Assembly (NCBI GenBank): GCA_019459455.1
Contig: JAIBEX010000022.1
Location: 1-64,000, forward strand
Direction: 5' to 3'
DNA length: 64,000 nucleotides
Source of the DNA: Weeksellaceae bacterium
GTDB lineage: Bacteria; Bacteroidota; Bacteroidia; Flavobacteriales; Weeksellaceae
Made by a program: the position numbers and the translations under genes. Under the pieces are notes generated by a model. The model did no database searches. It saw nothing but the letters and a program-made list of their open reading frames with translations, and was not told the origin of the DNA. How positions within the stretch are numbered: position 1 is the stretch's first letter; every line of letters begins with the position of its first letter. Below are positions 23,736-34,414 of this stretch, piece by piece.

Positions 23736-24965
23736 ATGCAAAAGAGAATCATCATTTTTACATTAGCCGCACTCGCGATTACTTCATGCAAAAAAAAGGA
23801 CGAAAAGCCGCCCCAGGGTCCGAAAGGGGTAGCAACCGTAAAAGTGGAAACCAGAAACGTTACCGGATATACGGAATTCCCGGCATCCATACAGGGACGG
23901 GTAAACAATGAGGTACGTGCAAAGATCCAGGGGTATATAACCCAGGTTTTGGTGGATGAGGGACAGTACGTGAGTAAAGGTCAGCCCCTGTTCCGCCTGG
24001 AGACCAATACGCTGAACCAGGCTGCAATTGCAGCGAACGCGGGTGTAGGTGCTGCAAGGTCCAATGTTTCTGCAGCAGATGCAAATGTAAAAGCAGCACA
24101 ATCCGCGGTGAATGTAGCACAAGTGGAGGTGAGCAAACTGCGTCCGTTGGTAGAGAAGAATATCATCAGCAGTGTGCAGTTACAGACCGCACAGGCCAAC
24201 CTATCCAGGGCTCAGGCGCAGCTGCAGCAGGCCATTGCCGGAAGGCAGCAGGCGAGTGCAGGCGTTTCTCAGGCCCAGGCCAATTACCAGGGCGTACGGG
24301 AAAACATTAATTATTCTGTGATCCGGTCTCCAATCTCCGGAATTTTGGGCAAAATTAACATGAGAAACGGAAGTCTCGTAGGTCCGGCAGACCCAACGCC
24401 CATTTCCACCGTTTCCGATACGAGTGGACTTTATGCCTATTTTTCAATGAACGAAAGAGAATATCTGAATTTTCTGAAGAATTCATACGGTGCGACGGTT
24501 CCAGAAAAACTGAAGAATATGCCGATGGTGGAACTCGTGTTGGCCAACGGTGATGTATATGCTGAAAAAGGGAGGATTGAGGCCGTAACCGGCGGGATTG
24601 ATGCCGCGACAGGAAGTATACAGTTCCGCGTTTCACTTCCAAATCCGGAAAAACTGCTGAACAATGGTAACAGCGGCACGATCCGCGTCCCCAAGGCTTA
24701 CAGCAATGCCCTCGTAGTTCCGGAAAGCGCTACCTACGAGCAGCAGGGATTGGTGTATGTATACAAAGTGGAGAAGGACACTGCTAAAACCGCGGTGATT
24801 GATGTGATAGACCGTGTCGGGAATATGGTGATAATAAAGGAAGGAGTCAAAAAAGGAGAAACAGTGGTTGCGCAGGGAATTGGTGGTCTTAAGTCCGGTG
24901 CGCCGGTCAAACCGAAGCCTGCAAATTTTGACGAGATCGTAAACGCTATAAAGCCAATATTTTAA
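23736..24965 (+). CDS. RND efflux periplasmic adaptor (membrane fusion protein)
   Basis: 409 residues with a lipobox ITSC (Cys18), so it is a lipoprotein in the inner membrane. The order is a lipoyl half-motif (VRAKIQGYITQVLVDEGQYVSKGQPLFRLE), a long alpha-helical hairpin rich in Ala/Gln (about 85-185), the second lipoyl half (YSVIRSPISGILGK), a beta-barrel and a membrane-proximal domain. It bridges the pump and the outer-membrane channel encoded downstream. The start codon is two bases after the regulator stop and the permease follows nine bases after its own stop, showing one operon. Confidence 0.95.
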   Translation: MQKRIIIFTLAALAITSCKKKDEKPPQGPKGVATVKVETRNVTGYTEFPASIQGRVNNEVRAKIQGYITQVLVDEGQYVSKGQPLFRLETNTLNQAAIAANAGVGAARSNVSAADANVKAAQSAVNVAQVEVSKLRPLVEKNIISSVQLQTAQANLSRAQAQLQQAIAGRQQASAGVSQAQANYQGVRENINYSVIRSPISGILGKINMRNGSLVGPADPTPISTVSDTSGLYAYFSMNEREYLNFLKNSYGATVPEKLKNMPMVELVLANGDVYAEKGRIEAVTGGIDAATGSIQFRVSLPNPEKLLNNGNSGTIRVPKAYSNALVVPESATYEQQGLVYVYKVEKDTAKTAVIDVIDRVGNMVIIKEGVKKGETVVAQGIGGLKSGAPVKPKPANFDEIVNAIKPIF

Positions 24966-24974
24966 GCGAGAGCT

Positions 24975-27900
24975 ATGATTAAAAAATTTATAAACCGGCC
25001 GGTACTGTCCACGGTTATCTCAATACTTATTGTGATCCTTGGAATCCTGGGTCTTATTGCCTTGCCAGTGACCCAATACCCGGACATTGCACCTCCAACC
25101 GTCAGAATTTCAGCCAATTATACCGGTGCAAATGCGCAGACTGTCATGAACAGTGTCATCGTTCCGATAGAGGAACAGGTCAATGGTGTGGAAGGTATGG
25201 ACTACATTTCCTCCTCGGCTGGTAATAACGGCTCTGCATCCATCCAGGTTTTCTTCAAGCAGGGTATAGATCCTGATATCGCGGCTGTGAATGTCCAGAA
25301 CCAGGTTCAGCGGGCGCTGCCGCTTCTTCCGTCAGAAGTGACGCGGTCCGGCGTGCAGGTGAACAAACAGCAGACCAGTGCGCTCATGTTCCTCTCCTTC
25401 TACACCTCCAATCCGGATTTGGATGAGGTATGGCTGCAGAATTACATGAACATCAACATTATTCCGGCGATTAAAAGGGTCAATGGAGTAGGTGATGCCT
25501 CTGCTTTCGGGGGCAAAACGTATGCGATGCGGATCTGGCTGGATCCCTCGAAGATGGCAGCATACGGCCTGGAACCTTCAGAAGTTTCGGCGGCTATTAA
25601 TGAGCAGTCGCGCGAAGCCGCTGCAGGTCAGCTGGGAGAGAACAGCGGAAGCTCTTTCCAGTATGTCATTACTTATAAAGGCAAGCATGACGAGGTAAGT
25701 GAATATGAAAACATCGTGGTACGTGCCCTTGGAAACGGAGACTATCTGCGTTTGAAAGATATCGCAGACATTAAACTGGATGCCCAGTCTTATGGAGGTA
25801 TTGGAGAAAACAACGGAAGGCGGTCCATCAGCATGGGTATTTTTCAGACTCCCGGTTCAAATGCTCAGGACATCATCAGAGAAATCAAAACCCTTCTTGA
25901 AGAGACCGAAAAAACCCTTCCGGAAGGAATTGGCTACAGCATAAACTTTGATACCAACGATTTCCTGGAGGCATCCATCAGCAAGGTAATTACTACCCTC
26001 ATCGAAGCATTTATCCTCGTGTTTCTGGTTGTGTTCATTTTTCTGGAGGACTTCCGGTCCACGTTAATCCCTGCCATAGCTGTTCCGGTTTCCATCATTG
26101 GAACCCTGTTTTTTCTGAATCTTCTGGGCTACTCGCTGAACTTACTGACGCTCTTTGCACTTGTACTGGCCATCGGTATCGTGGTGGATGATGCCATTGT
26201 GGTGGTAGAGGCCGTGCATGCCAAGATGGAGCACGGAATCACCGATGCCAAAAAAGCAACCGTGTCGGCTATGGATGAAATCACCGGTGCGATTATTTCG
26301 ATTACGCTCGTGATGGCTGCAGTATTCATACCCGTAACCTTTTTGCAGGGACCGACCGGCGTGTTCTATCAGCAGTTCGGGATTACGTTAATCATTGCCA
26401 TCCTTATTTCTGCGGTAAACGCGCTGACCTTAAGCCCGGTGCTTTGTTCACTGTTTCTGAAACCCCCGCAGCATCACAGCAAAGCCTATGCGGAAATGAA
26501 TTTTGCGCAGAAGTTCTTTACAAAGTTCAATACCGGTTTCCGGGCGGCTACCCATAAGTATGGCCGTTCATTTGTTTTCCTTTTGAGACACAAATGGGTC
26601 ACCCTATTGATTTTCATTGCAGGAGGGCTGAGTTTCTGGTGGGCAAATTCAACCATGCCGACAGGATTTATCCCAAAAGAGGACCGGGGAATCATCTTTA
26701 CAGATGTTTTGCTGCCGCCGGGTTCATCCATGGAAAGGACGTATAACATCCTGAAAGACCTTCAGCAGGAGGCCCGTAAAATACCCGGGGTAATGAACGT
26801 TACCTTCACGGCGAGCCGTGGGTTCATGTCCGGGCAGGGTTCCAATGTCGGGCAGGGTTTTGTCCGGCTTAAACCTTTTGATGAAAGAGGCAAGGATTCC
26901 GAACAGAGCGTGGAGGAGATTACCAAAAAACTATTCGGCGTTGCAGCGAAGTATCCGGATGCAAAAATTGTCTTCTTCTCGCCACCCAGCGTCCCCGGCT
27001 TTGGCCAGAGTGACGGGTTCTCTGCGGTCCTTCTCGATAAATCGGGCGGTGAACTTACCGAACTGAACTCGGTGACCCAGGAGTTTATCGGTTCGTTAAT
27101 GCAGCGGCCTGAAATACAGTTTGCCTCAACCTCCTTTAACACCAATTATCCGCAATATGAAATGGTGATCAACGTTCCGCGTGCAAAGGAAAGTGGGGTC
27201 TCTGTAAACAATATTCTGAGCACGATGCAGGGGTATATTGGCGGAATTTACTCCTCCGATTTCACCAAGTACGGAAAACAGTTCCGCGTGATGATTCAGG
27301 CGTTGCCGGACAGCAGGAAGACCCCGGAAAACCTGAACAGCCTCTATGTGAAGACCAATACAGGTGCAATGGCACCTATCTCTCAGTTTCTGACGCTGGA
27401 AAGGTCATTCGGTCCGCAGTCCATTGAGCGGTATAACCTTTTTACTTCCGTAAGTATCTCCGGCTCCACCAATCCAGGATTTTCTACGGGTGATGCGATA
27501 AAAGCAGTGGAGGAAACCGCAGCAAGTTTACCAGGTGACTATGATGTAGAATTCACTGGTCTTACGAAGGAGGAAATGAAGGCAGGGTCGCAGACTTACG
27601 TCATTTTCCTGCTGAGCTTTATCTTTGTGTATTTCATTCTCGCTGCCCAGTACGAAAGTTACATTTTACCCTTTGCAGTAATTATTTCCCTGCCTTTGGG
27701 AGTAATGGGTGCATTCTTTGGGCAACGGATATTCGGTCTGGAAAACAACATCTATTTCCAGATTGCCATCATCATGCTCATAGGCCTCCTTGCGAAAAAT
27801 GCGATCCTTATAGTTGAATTTGCACTCCAGCGCAGGCACCACGGAGAGTCGCTGGCGATGTCAGCGATTAATGCGGCAAAAGCAAGGCTCCGACCTATCC

Positions 27901-28121
27901 TTATGACTTCATTTGCATTTATTTTCGGGATGTTACCGCTTGTTTTTGCGAGCGGAATTGGTTCGGTTGGTAACCGCTCCATCGGTACCGGTGCGGCTAT
28001 GGGTCTCCTGATTGGAACAGTCTTCGGACTTCTGACCATTCCCGTACTGTTTGTTATTTTTCAGGCAATTCATGAGAAAATTGTTCCGGTGAAAGCGGAA
28101 AAGGTTAATCTGGGTGAGTAA
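24975..28121 (+). CDS. RND multidrug efflux permease (HAE-1 type)
   Basis: 1048 residues, the standard length for AcrB-like trimeric pumps. It begins MIKKFINRPVLSTVISI as usual. Twelve helices, two large periplasmic loops and the proton-relay aspartates in GIVVDDAIVVVEAVHAKME (helix 4) are visible, and the second relay region GLLAKNAILIVEFALQ supplies the conserved lysine. It exports hydrophobic or amphiphilic compounds with the adaptor upstream and the channel downstream. The HAE-1 type is favoured over the heavy-metal type because of the helix 4 DD motif and the general AcrB-like layout. Substrates are unknown. Confidence 0.96.
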   Translation: MIKKFINRPVLSTVISILIVILGILGLIALPVTQYPDIAPPTVRISANYTGANAQTVMNSVIVPIEEQVNGVEGMDYISSSAGNNGSASIQVFFKQGIDPDIAAVNVQNQVQRALPLLPSEVTRSGVQVNKQQTSALMFLSFYTSNPDLDEVWLQNYMNINIIPAIKRVNGVGDASAFGGKTYAMRIWLDPSKMAAYGLEPSEVSAAINEQSREAAAGQLGENSGSSFQYVITYKGKHDEVSEYENIVVRALGNGDYLRLKDIADIKLDAQSYGGIGENNGRRSISMGIFQTPGSNAQDIIREIKTLLEETEKTLPEGIGYSINFDTNDFLEASISKVITTLIEAFILVFLVVFIFLEDFRSTLIPAIAVPVSIIGTLFFLNLLGYSLNLLTLFALVLAIGIVVDDAIVVVEAVHAKMEHGITDAKKATVSAMDEITGAIISITLVMAAVFIPVTFLQGPTGVFYQQFGITLIIAILISAVNALTLSPVLCSLFLKPPQHHSKAYAEMNFAQKFFTKFNTGFRAATHKYGRSFVFLLRHKWVTLLIFIAGGLSFWWANSTMPTGFIPKEDRGIIFTDVLLPPGSSMERTYNILKDLQQEARKIPGVMNVTFTASRGFMSGQGSNVGQGFVRLKPFDERGKDSEQSVEEITKKLFGVAAKYPDAKIVFFSPPSVPGFGQSDGFSAVLLDKSGGELTELNSVTQEFIGSLMQRPEIQFASTSFNTNYPQYEMVINVPRAKESGVSVNNILSTMQGYIGGIYSSDFTKYGKQFRVMIQALPDSRKTPENLNSLYVKTNTGAMAPISQFLTLERSFGPQSIERYNLFTSVSISGSTNPGFSTGDAIKAVEETAASLPGDYDVEFTGLTKEEMKAGSQTYVIFLLSFIFVYFILAAQYESYILPFAVIISLPLGVMGAFFGQRIFGLENNIYFQIAIIMLIGLLAKNAILIVEFALQRRHHGESLAMSAINAAKARLRPILMTSFAFIFGMLPLVFASGIGSVGNRSIGTGAAMGLLIGTVFGLLTIPVLFVIFQAIHEKIVPVKAEKVNLGE

Positions 28122-28173
28122 GTGAACCCTTGGGCTTTAAACTTTGTTTTTGCAGTAAAAAAGTAAGTATTCT

Positions 28174-29589
28174 ATGAGAAACCATTTAAATTTTAAAACT
28201 ATATTAATTGCATTTTTAGCACTGTTAGTACTGGGATCGTGTGCAGCGAAACAGTCCTACGAAAGAAGTGATACGCTGATAAATGAAAACCTCTTCCGCA
28301 CCGACCGGATTTCTGCCGACAGTGTCAGCATTGCTGCGGTTTCCTGGCGTGAGATTTTTACTGATCCTCTCCTTCAAAAGCACATTCAGAAAGGACTGGA
28401 AAACAATTTGGACATACGGATTGCACTCCAGAATATCAGCATCGCGGAATCGTATCTGAAACAGCGCAAAGCAGCTTACCAGCCCACAGTGGCGGTAGGA
28501 CCGAATTATACTTTCCAGACACAGTCTTTAAATACGCAGTTGGGCCAGATCTCTGGTGGTAACCGCAGATACAACAGCATCTTTGATTTGAGCGGCGACC
28601 TTTCCTGGGAAGTGGATGTATGGGGAAAATTAAAATCTGAAGAGAAAGCCCAAATGGCTGAATATCTTGGAACCACTGCAGCGCATAAGGCAGTGAAAAC
28701 AGACCTTGTGGCAGCCATTGCCTCCGCCTACTACCAACTGCTGACCTTCGACGAGCAGAAAAGGATCATCAGCCAAACGATTGCTCTGCGGAGTAAGAAC
28801 CTGGAGACCACACGCGCCCTGAAAACTGCCGGCGTATTGACCGAAGTGGCGGTACAGCAAAGTGAAGCCCTGGTATACAATGCCGAAGCACTCCTGATTG
28901 ATATTGACACCCAGATCACGCTGCTTGAAAACACGATGAGTCTGCTTATGGCACAGCCTTCACAGCCGATCCACAGAACCACGATGGCTCAACAACAAAT
29001 GCCGCAACGCTATGCACTGGGATTCACGGCAAATCTTTTGTCCAACCGTGCGGATGTAATGGAAGCCGAAGCAGGACTCATGGGGGCATATGAACTTACG
29101 AACGCGGCAAAAGCACAGTTTTACCCAAGTTTCAGGATTTCGGGCAGCACGGGACTGCAAAGTATTGATATTGATAAATTCTTCAGTATCAACTCCCTGT
29201 TTGCTACCGTAGTCGGAAGTTTGGTCCAGCCCATTTTAAATAAGAGACAAATCCGTACGAATTATGAAGTAAGTCTGGCCAACCGGCAGATTGCATATCT
29301 CAATTTCCGTAAAGCATTGCTGAATGCAGGAAAGGAAGTTTCGGATGCGCTTAAGGTGTATGAAACCCAGGACCGGTTTATTGGCTTAAAGCAAAAGGAG
29401 CTTACGGCGTACCGGAATTCCGTGGACTATTCTCAGGAACTCGTTAATTATGGCATGGCCAACTATCTGGAGGTTCTCAACTCCAGTGTAAATGCACTGA
29501 ATGCCGAACTTAACATTTCCAACGCACAGTATGCCAAAATGAAATCAGCGGTGGAACTCTATCAGGCACTTGGCGGCGGCTGGCGATAA
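28174..29589 (+). CDS. outer-membrane efflux channel, TolC/OprM (NodT) family lipoprotein
   Basis: 471 residues. The lipobox LGSC gives lipidated Cys23, followed by an OEP repeat architecture: two tandem helical/beta units, each beginning with patterns such as NLDIRIALQNISIAESYLKQRKAAYQP and ANRQIAYLNFRKALLNAGKEVSDAL. DLSWEVDVWGKLKSE is the signature of the OprM/NodT group. It completes the tripartite pump with the two preceding genes (53-base gap). A Crp/Fnr-type regulator follows after 29 bases. Confidence 0.95.
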   Translation: MRNHLNFKTILIAFLALLVLGSCAAKQSYERSDTLINENLFRTDRISADSVSIAAVSWREIFTDPLLQKHIQKGLENNLDIRIALQNISIAESYLKQRKAAYQPTVAVGPNYTFQTQSLNTQLGQISGGNRRYNSIFDLSGDLSWEVDVWGKLKSEEKAQMAEYLGTTAAHKAVKTDLVAAIASAYYQLLTFDEQKRIISQTIALRSKNLETTRALKTAGVLTEVAVQQSEALVYNAEALLIDIDTQITLLENTMSLLMAQPSQPIHRTTMAQQQMPQRYALGFTANLLSNRADVMEAEAGLMGAYELTNAAKAQFYPSFRISGSTGLQSIDIDKFFSINSLFATVVGSLVQPILNKRQIRTNYEVSLANRQIAYLNFRKALLNAGKEVSDALKVYETQDRFIGLKQKELTAYRNSVDYSQELVNYGMANYLEVLNSSVNALNAELNISNAQYAKMKSAVELYQALGGGWR

Positions 29590-29617
29590 ATTAATTATCT
29601 TTACGTAAAATTTTTAC

Positions 29618-30199
29618 ATGGAAAACATCGAACATTATCTTTCCGAAATACTGGAAATACCTTTAGAAAATATTTCCATGTGCGGATCTCACTACACGGT
29701 CCGGAATTTCGGTAAGGGTGAATTGCTGTTGAGCGCCGGAGAAGTCTGTAATGCGACTTATTTTGTTGAGGAAGGCCTGCTCAGAATGTTTTCAACAGAC
29801 CGGAATGGTAAGGAACACATCATACAGTTTGCCCCGGAAAAATGGCTTATGTCCGACCGGAGTTCACTGTATTTCAGTGAGAAGTCCAATTATTATATTG
29901 AAGCAGTGGAAAATACGAAAGTGCTGCTGCTTACTCCCGATTTCTTCCAGAATCTGAACATGCAGTTTCCCGGAACCATTGCCAACAACGACCTTCTTTT
30001 GCAGAAACACATCCGGAATCTGCAGAACCGGGTGAATTCGCTGCTGTCAGATACCGCACAGGAGCGCTATGTGGACTTCATCAAAATGTATCCCGATCTT
30101 ATGCAGCGCGTGCCGCAGTGGATGGTGGCATCTTACTTGGGCATAACTCCTGAAAGCCTGAGTCGTGTAAGGAAGGAACTCGTAAAGAAAAAAGTATAG
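29618..30199 (+). CDS. Crp/Fnr-family transcriptional regulator
   Basis: 193 residues. The N-terminal two-thirds form a cyclic-nucleotide-binding-type beta roll (FGKGELLLSAGEVCNATYFVEEGLLRMF), and a dimerisation helix (about 120-150) leads to a short C-terminal HTH whose recognition helix is in YLGITPESLSRVRKEL. The RxRxx-type cAMP contacts are not evident, and there is no cysteine cluster for an Fe-S centre, so the ligand is unknown. Many Bacteroidota relatives regulate stress or redox genes. It lies 29 bases after the efflux channel and may be co-transcribed, though a TATCTTTA box in the gap could also drive it. Confidence 0.88.
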   Translation: MENIEHYLSEILEIPLENISMCGSHYTVRNFGKGELLLSAGEVCNATYFVEEGLLRMFSTDRNGKEHIIQFAPEKWLMSDRSSLYFSEKSNYYIEAVENTKVLLLTPDFFQNLNMQFPGTIANNDLLLQKHIRNLQNRVNSLLSDTAQERYVDFIKMYPDLMQRVPQWMVASYLGITPESLSRVRKELVKKKV

Positions 30200-30292
30200 A
30201 AATTCCACGACAGAAATTAAATCTTAATTGCAAAAGAAAAGGAACCCATTTCTGAGTCCCTTTTTTTGGCATTTTCATGCAAAATTGATATT

Positions 30293-31159
30293 TTACTTCC
30301 CGAGATAAGATTTCAAAATCTTACTCCTCGTATTGTGCTTCAGTCTCTTGATGGCTTTTTCCTTAATCTGGCGAACCCTTTCCCTTGTAAGGTCAAAAGT
30401 TTCCCCAATTTCCTCCAAAGTCATCGGATGCTTTCCATTCAGGCCGAAATAAAGACGGACCAAATCCGCTTCCCTCGGGGTCAGCGTTTGCAGTGCCCTC
30501 TCGATTTCAATCTGCAGTGATTCCAACATGAGGTCCTTATCGGGACTCGGCGATTCGCCTGATCTCAATACATCATAAAGGTTGGAATCCTCACCTTCCA
30601 CAAGGGGTGCATCCATGGAAAGATGTCTTCCGCTGTTCTTCATCGATTCCTTGATGTCCTCTTCGCTCATGTCCAGAACTTCAGCCAATTCTTCCGGGGA
30701 AGGAGGTCTTTCGTTCTCCTGCTCCAGGTGAGCGTAGGCTTTGTTAATCTTGTTGATTGAACCGATTTTGTTAAGCGGCAGCCTTACAATCCTGGACTGC
30801 TCCGCCAACGCCTGAAGAATTGACTGACGGATCCACCATACCGCGTAGGAAATGAATTTAAAACCTCTGGTTTCATCATACCTCTTGGCAGCCTTCATCA
30901 GTCCGAGGTTTCCCTCGTTGATAAGATCGGGGAGCGAAAGTCCCTGGTTTTGGTACTGTTTGGATACGGAAACCACGAAACGGAGGTTGGCTTTAATCAG
31001 TTTTTCCAGTGCGGCCCTGTCGCCGGCGCGGATCTTTTGTGCCAATTCCACCTCTTCGTCGGCAGTGATGAGTTCCACTTTTCCGATTTCCTGAAGATAC
31101 TTGTCCAGTGATGCAGTTTCCCTGTTGGTAACCTGCTTTGTGATTTTTAACTGTCTCAT
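30293..31159 (-). CDS. rpoD: primary RNA polymerase sigma factor
   Basis: 288 residues, the compact form of the housekeeping sigma factor typical of Bacteroidota, without region 1.1 or the non-conserved insertion. Region 1.2 ([18 protein letters not shown]), region 2 ([20 protein letters not shown] and [16 protein letters not shown], containing the -10-type recognition helix), region 3 and region 4 ([21 protein letters not shown]-like HTH) are all present. It recognises the TTTG/TAnnTTTG promoters seen across the window. The gene is monocistronic and converges with the Crp/Fnr-type gene. The shared spacer contains an imperfect hairpin near 30236-30262. Confidence 0.97.
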   Translation of the reverse strand: MRQLKITKQVTNRETASLDKYLQEIGKVELITADEEVELAQKIRAGDRAALEKLIKANLRFVVSVSKQYQNQGLSLPDLINEGNLGLMKAAKRYDETRGFKFISYAVWWIRQSILQALAEQSRIVRLPLNKIGSINKINKAYAHLEQENERPPSPEELAEVLDMSEEDIKESMKNSGRHLSMDAPLVEGEDSNLYDVLRSGESPSPDKDLMLESLQIEIERALQTLTPREADLVRLYFGLNGKHPMTLEEIGETFDLTRERVRQIKEKAIKRLKHNTRSKILKSYLGK

Positions 31160-31399
31160 GTATAAAAAACACCCGTTTATCGTCGGGCTCTAATTATATA
31201 TACGTCCGCAGAGTGAGAAAGGTTACACCATGAAGTCTTTTTTCAAATATTAACTATTCTGATTAATAGTTCTAGGTCTTTAGTTTTCTGACAATATTCA
31301 TTTATATAATCAAAGTGGCTCTTCACCACAGAGTTTCATCGCTACATTATCGCTTAACTTTTTTGCCACTCTGCAAAATCTTAGTATCTTTAAGCGCAT

Positions 31400-32965
31400 A
31401 TGAAAACAGAGAAAATGGTAAAAAAAGAAAAGGATTTCGGGATCGAAAAATCTCTAAAGAATTTAGGAATTACAAAAGAAAATAAGGGAGTTTCCACAGG
31501 TGGAAAATATTTTGCAAACGGTGATGTGCTGGAAAGCTATTCCCCGACCGACGGAAAACTCATTGCAAAGATAAAAACAGGCAGCGCCGCGGATTACGAT
31601 ACCGTGATTGCCAACGCAAAAGAGGCATTTCTGGAATTCCGGATGATGCCGGCACCAAAAAGAGGCGAACTCGTAAGACAGTTCGGAAATAAATTAAGGG
31701 AAAAGAAAGATGATTTGGGTAAACTCGTCTCTTATGAAATGGGTAAATCCCTGCAGGAAGGTCTTGGGGAAGTCCAGGAAATGATCGATATCTGCGACTT
31801 TGCCGTTGGACTGTCCCGTCAGCTGCACGGATATACCATGCATTCCGAGCGGCCGCTGCACCGGATGTATGAGCAGTACCATCCGTTGGGAATCGTCGGA
31901 ATCATCTCCGCCTTTAATTTTCCGGTTGCGGTCTGGAGTTGGAACACCGCACTGGCGTGGATATGCGGAAACGTAACTGTTTGGAAGCCTTCAGAAAAGG
32001 TTGGTCTTTGCGCCATTGCCTGTCAGAACATCATCGCGGAGGTTCTCAAGGAAAATAACATGCCTAAAGGAATTTCCGGAATGATTGTGGGTGACCATAC
32101 CATCGGTGAAAAACTCGTGCAGGACAAAAATATTTCGCTCGTATCCTTTACCGGTTCCACAAGGGTGGGCAGGATCGTAGGTACCACAGTCGCCCAACGT
32201 TTCGGAAAGTCGATCCTTGAACTTGGCGGGAACAATGCCATCATCATCTCAGAACATGCCGACCTGGACATGTCCATCATCGGAGCTGTATTTGGTGCTG
32301 TAGGTACTGCGGGACAAAGATGTACCTCTACGAGAAGACTCATTATCCATGAATCGGTGTATGACGAAGTGAAAAACCGTTTGATCAAGGCGTATGGCCA
32401 ACTTAAAATTGGGAATCCCCTTGACGAAAAAAATCATGTAGGCCCTTTAATCGATAAGGAGGCAGTGAAACAGTATCTTGATTCCATTGAAAAATGTAAG
32501 AGCGAAGGCGGAACTTTTGTCGTGGAAGGCGGCGTTCTGAAAGGAAAAGCTTACGAATCCGGCTGCTACGTGAAACCGTGCATTGCCGAAGTTGAGAATT
32601 CGTTTGAAATAGTGCAGCATGAAACCTTTGCCCCAATACTTTATTTAATGAAGTACGGAGACCTGGACGAGGCCATAGCGATGCAGAACGATGTTCCGCA
32701 GGGTTTGAGCTCCGCAATCATGACGCAGAATCTTCGGGAAGCTGAACTTTTCCTTTCGCAGGCAGGATCGGACTGCGGTATTGCCAACGTAAACATCGGG
32801 ACTTCCGGTGCGGAGATAGGTGGTGCTTTTGGTGGCGAGAAAGAGACCGGCGGCGGACGTGAGTCCGGATCCGATGTGTGGAAATACTATATGAGACGGC
32901 AGACCAACACCATCAACTACAGTACGACGCTGCCACTGGCGCAGGGAATTAAATTTGATATATAG
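31400..32965 (+). CDS. amaB: alpha-aminoadipic semialdehyde / piperideine-6-carboxylate dehydrogenase (antiquitin type)
   Basis: 521 residues of the aldehyde dehydrogenase superfamily, antiquitin branch. The NAD-binding region (FTGSTRVG), [10 protein letters not shown] with the general-base glutamate, and the catalytic cysteine in [12 protein letters not shown] are intact, and [15 protein letters not shown] near the C-terminus is typical of antiquitins. It oxidises aminoadipate semialdehyde, the product of lysine 6-transamination, to 2-aminoadipate. The neighbouring gene, 81 bases downstream in the same direction, encodes that transaminase, which strongly supports the assignment. Confidence 0.92.
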   Translation: MKTEKMVKKEKDFGIEKSLKNLGITKENKGVSTGGKYFANGDVLESYSPTDGKLIAKIKTGSAADYDTVIANAKEAFLEFRMMPAPKRGELVRQFGNKLREKKDDLGKLVSYEMGKSLQEGLGEVQEMIDICDFAVGLSRQLHGYTMHSERPLHRMYEQYHPLGIVGIISAFNFPVAVWSWNTALAWICGNVTVWKPSEKVGLCAIACQNIIAEVLKENNMPKGISGMIVGDHTIGEKLVQDKNISLVSFTGSTRVGRIVGTTVAQRFGKSILELGGNNAIIISEHADLDMSIIGAVFGAVGTAGQRCTSTRRLIIHESVYDEVKNRLIKAYGQLKIGNPLDEKNHVGPLIDKEAVKQYLDSIEKCKSEGGTFVVEGGVLKGKAYESGCYVKPCIAEVENSFEIVQHETFAPILYLMKYGDLDEAIAMQNDVPQGLSSAIMTQNLREAELFLSQAGSDCGIANVNIGTSGAEIGGAFGGEKETGGGRESGSDVWKYYMRRQTNTINYSTTLPLAQGIKFDI

Positions 32966-33046
32966 AATTCTTTTCCCTATTTCATAAGTGCAACATTCAA
33001 AAAATAATAAAACTGAAGTTAACTGACTTCTTAATATCTGTAAATA

Positions 33047-34381
33047 ATGAACAACGCAATTGCTTCTCATCCTGAAACCACCAACAAAGTGAAACAGGTC
33101 CTTTCCAGACACATTCTTGCCGATGGATTTGATTTTGTAATGGACATCGAAAAATCACACGGTTCCTATATTTCGGACAAAGTAACAGGCTCCGAATTTC
33201 TGGACATGTTTTCCATGTTTGCCTCAGCGTCCATTGGGTATAACCATCCCTATCTTCTTAAGCATTCCGACTGGCTCGGCAAAATGGCCATCAACAAACC
33301 GACTTTAGCCGACGTTTATTCCGAAGAATACGCCGATTTTATGCAGGTCTTCGAAAGGGTGGCAATCCCGAAAGAGCTTCAGTACTGCTTCTTTATTGAA
33401 GGTGGAACCCTGGGCGTGGAGAATGCCATGAAAGCCTGCTTCGACTGGAAAACACGGAAGAATTTTGAGAAGGATCTTACCACAGAAGGTGATATCTGCA
33501 TCCATTTCCGTCAGTCCTTTCACGGGCGCAGCGGCTATACCCTGAGTCTGACCAATACCTCCGACCCGAGGAAACACATGTATTTTCCGAAGTTCGACTG
33601 GCCGCGGATTATTAATCCCCACCTTACCTTTCCCATAACCGATGAAAATCTGGAAGCGACCATTAAAAATGAACAGCTGGCACTTCTGAACATTGAAGAA
33701 GCGATTCTCTCCAATCCAAACAGGGTGGCGTGTATTATCATAGAGCCAATTCAGGCCGAAGGAGGTGATAATCATTTCCGCGATGAGTTTTTTACCGGTT
33801 TACGGAAAATATGTGACGAAAATGAAGTACTGCTGATCTTTGATGAAGTGCAGACCGGCATCGGCATTACAGGAAAGATGTGGGCGTTCCAGCATTTTAC
33901 CGCGAAACCGGACATTATTTCTTTCGGTAAGAAGGCGCAGGTATGCGGTGTTTTGGCCAATAAGGAAAAATTTGATGAGGTGCCGAACAACGTATTCCGC
34001 GAAAGCTCCCGGATCAACTCGACTTTTGGCGGAAACTTCATCGATATGATGCGTTTTAAACTCGTACTGGAAGTGATCGAAAGCGAAAACCTGTGCGAGA
34101 ATGCGAGGGTAGTGGGCGATTATCTTCTCGATGGACTGAAGAATCTGGAAACCAAATACCCGGAAAAACTTTCCAACGCAAGGGGCAGGGGACTGATGTG
34201 TGCCATTGACCTTCCGAATGGAGCAGAACGGGATGCTGTACGCGATGAACTTTACCGGGAAAACCTAATCATTTTAGGTTGTGGGGACCAGTCCCTGCGT
34301 TTCAGACCGCATCTGAATGTAACCGAAACCGAAATCCAGATGGCACTCGATAAAATAGAAAGTGTAATCACAAGGATATAA
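33047..34381 (+). CDS. lat: L-lysine 6-transaminase
   Basis: 444 residues, class III aminotransferase. The signature of lysine 6-aminotransferase is recognisable in FIEGGTLGVENAMKACFDWK, HFRQSFHGRSGYTLSLTNT and LLIFDEVQTGIGITGKMWA. The PLP lysine lies in FGKKAQVCG. It moves the epsilon-amino group of lysine to 2-oxoglutarate, giving aminoadipate semialdehyde, which the dehydrogenase encoded upstream oxidises. Together they form the first half of lysine degradation by the aminoadipate route. A terminator follows. Confidence 0.94.
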   Translation: MNNAIASHPETTNKVKQVLSRHILADGFDFVMDIEKSHGSYISDKVTGSEFLDMFSMFASASIGYNHPYLLKHSDWLGKMAINKPTLADVYSEEYADFMQVFERVAIPKELQYCFFIEGGTLGVENAMKACFDWKTRKNFEKDLTTEGDICIHFRQSFHGRSGYTLSLTNTSDPRKHMYFPKFDWPRIINPHLTFPITDENLEATIKNEQLALLNIEEAILSNPNRVACIIIEPIQAEGGDNHFRDEFFTGLRKICDENEVLLIFDEVQTGIGITGKMWAFQHFTAKPDIISFGKKAQVCGVLANKEKFDEVPNNVFRESSRINSTFGGNFIDMMRFKLVLEVIESENLCENARVVGDYLLDGLKNLETKYPEKLSNARGRGLMCAIDLPNGAERDAVRDELYRENLIILGCGDQSLRFRPHLNVTETEIQMALDKIESVITRI

Positions 34382-34387
34382 AAAGTT

Positions 34388-34414
34388 GGCCGGACGTTGT
34401 TCCGGCCATTTTTA
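34388..34414. terminator. bidirectional terminator between lat and the aminotransferase gene
   Basis: GGCCGGA and TCCGGCC form a 7-bp GC-rich stem with a six-base loop, followed by ATTTTTAT. It lies between two convergent genes. Confidence 0.8.
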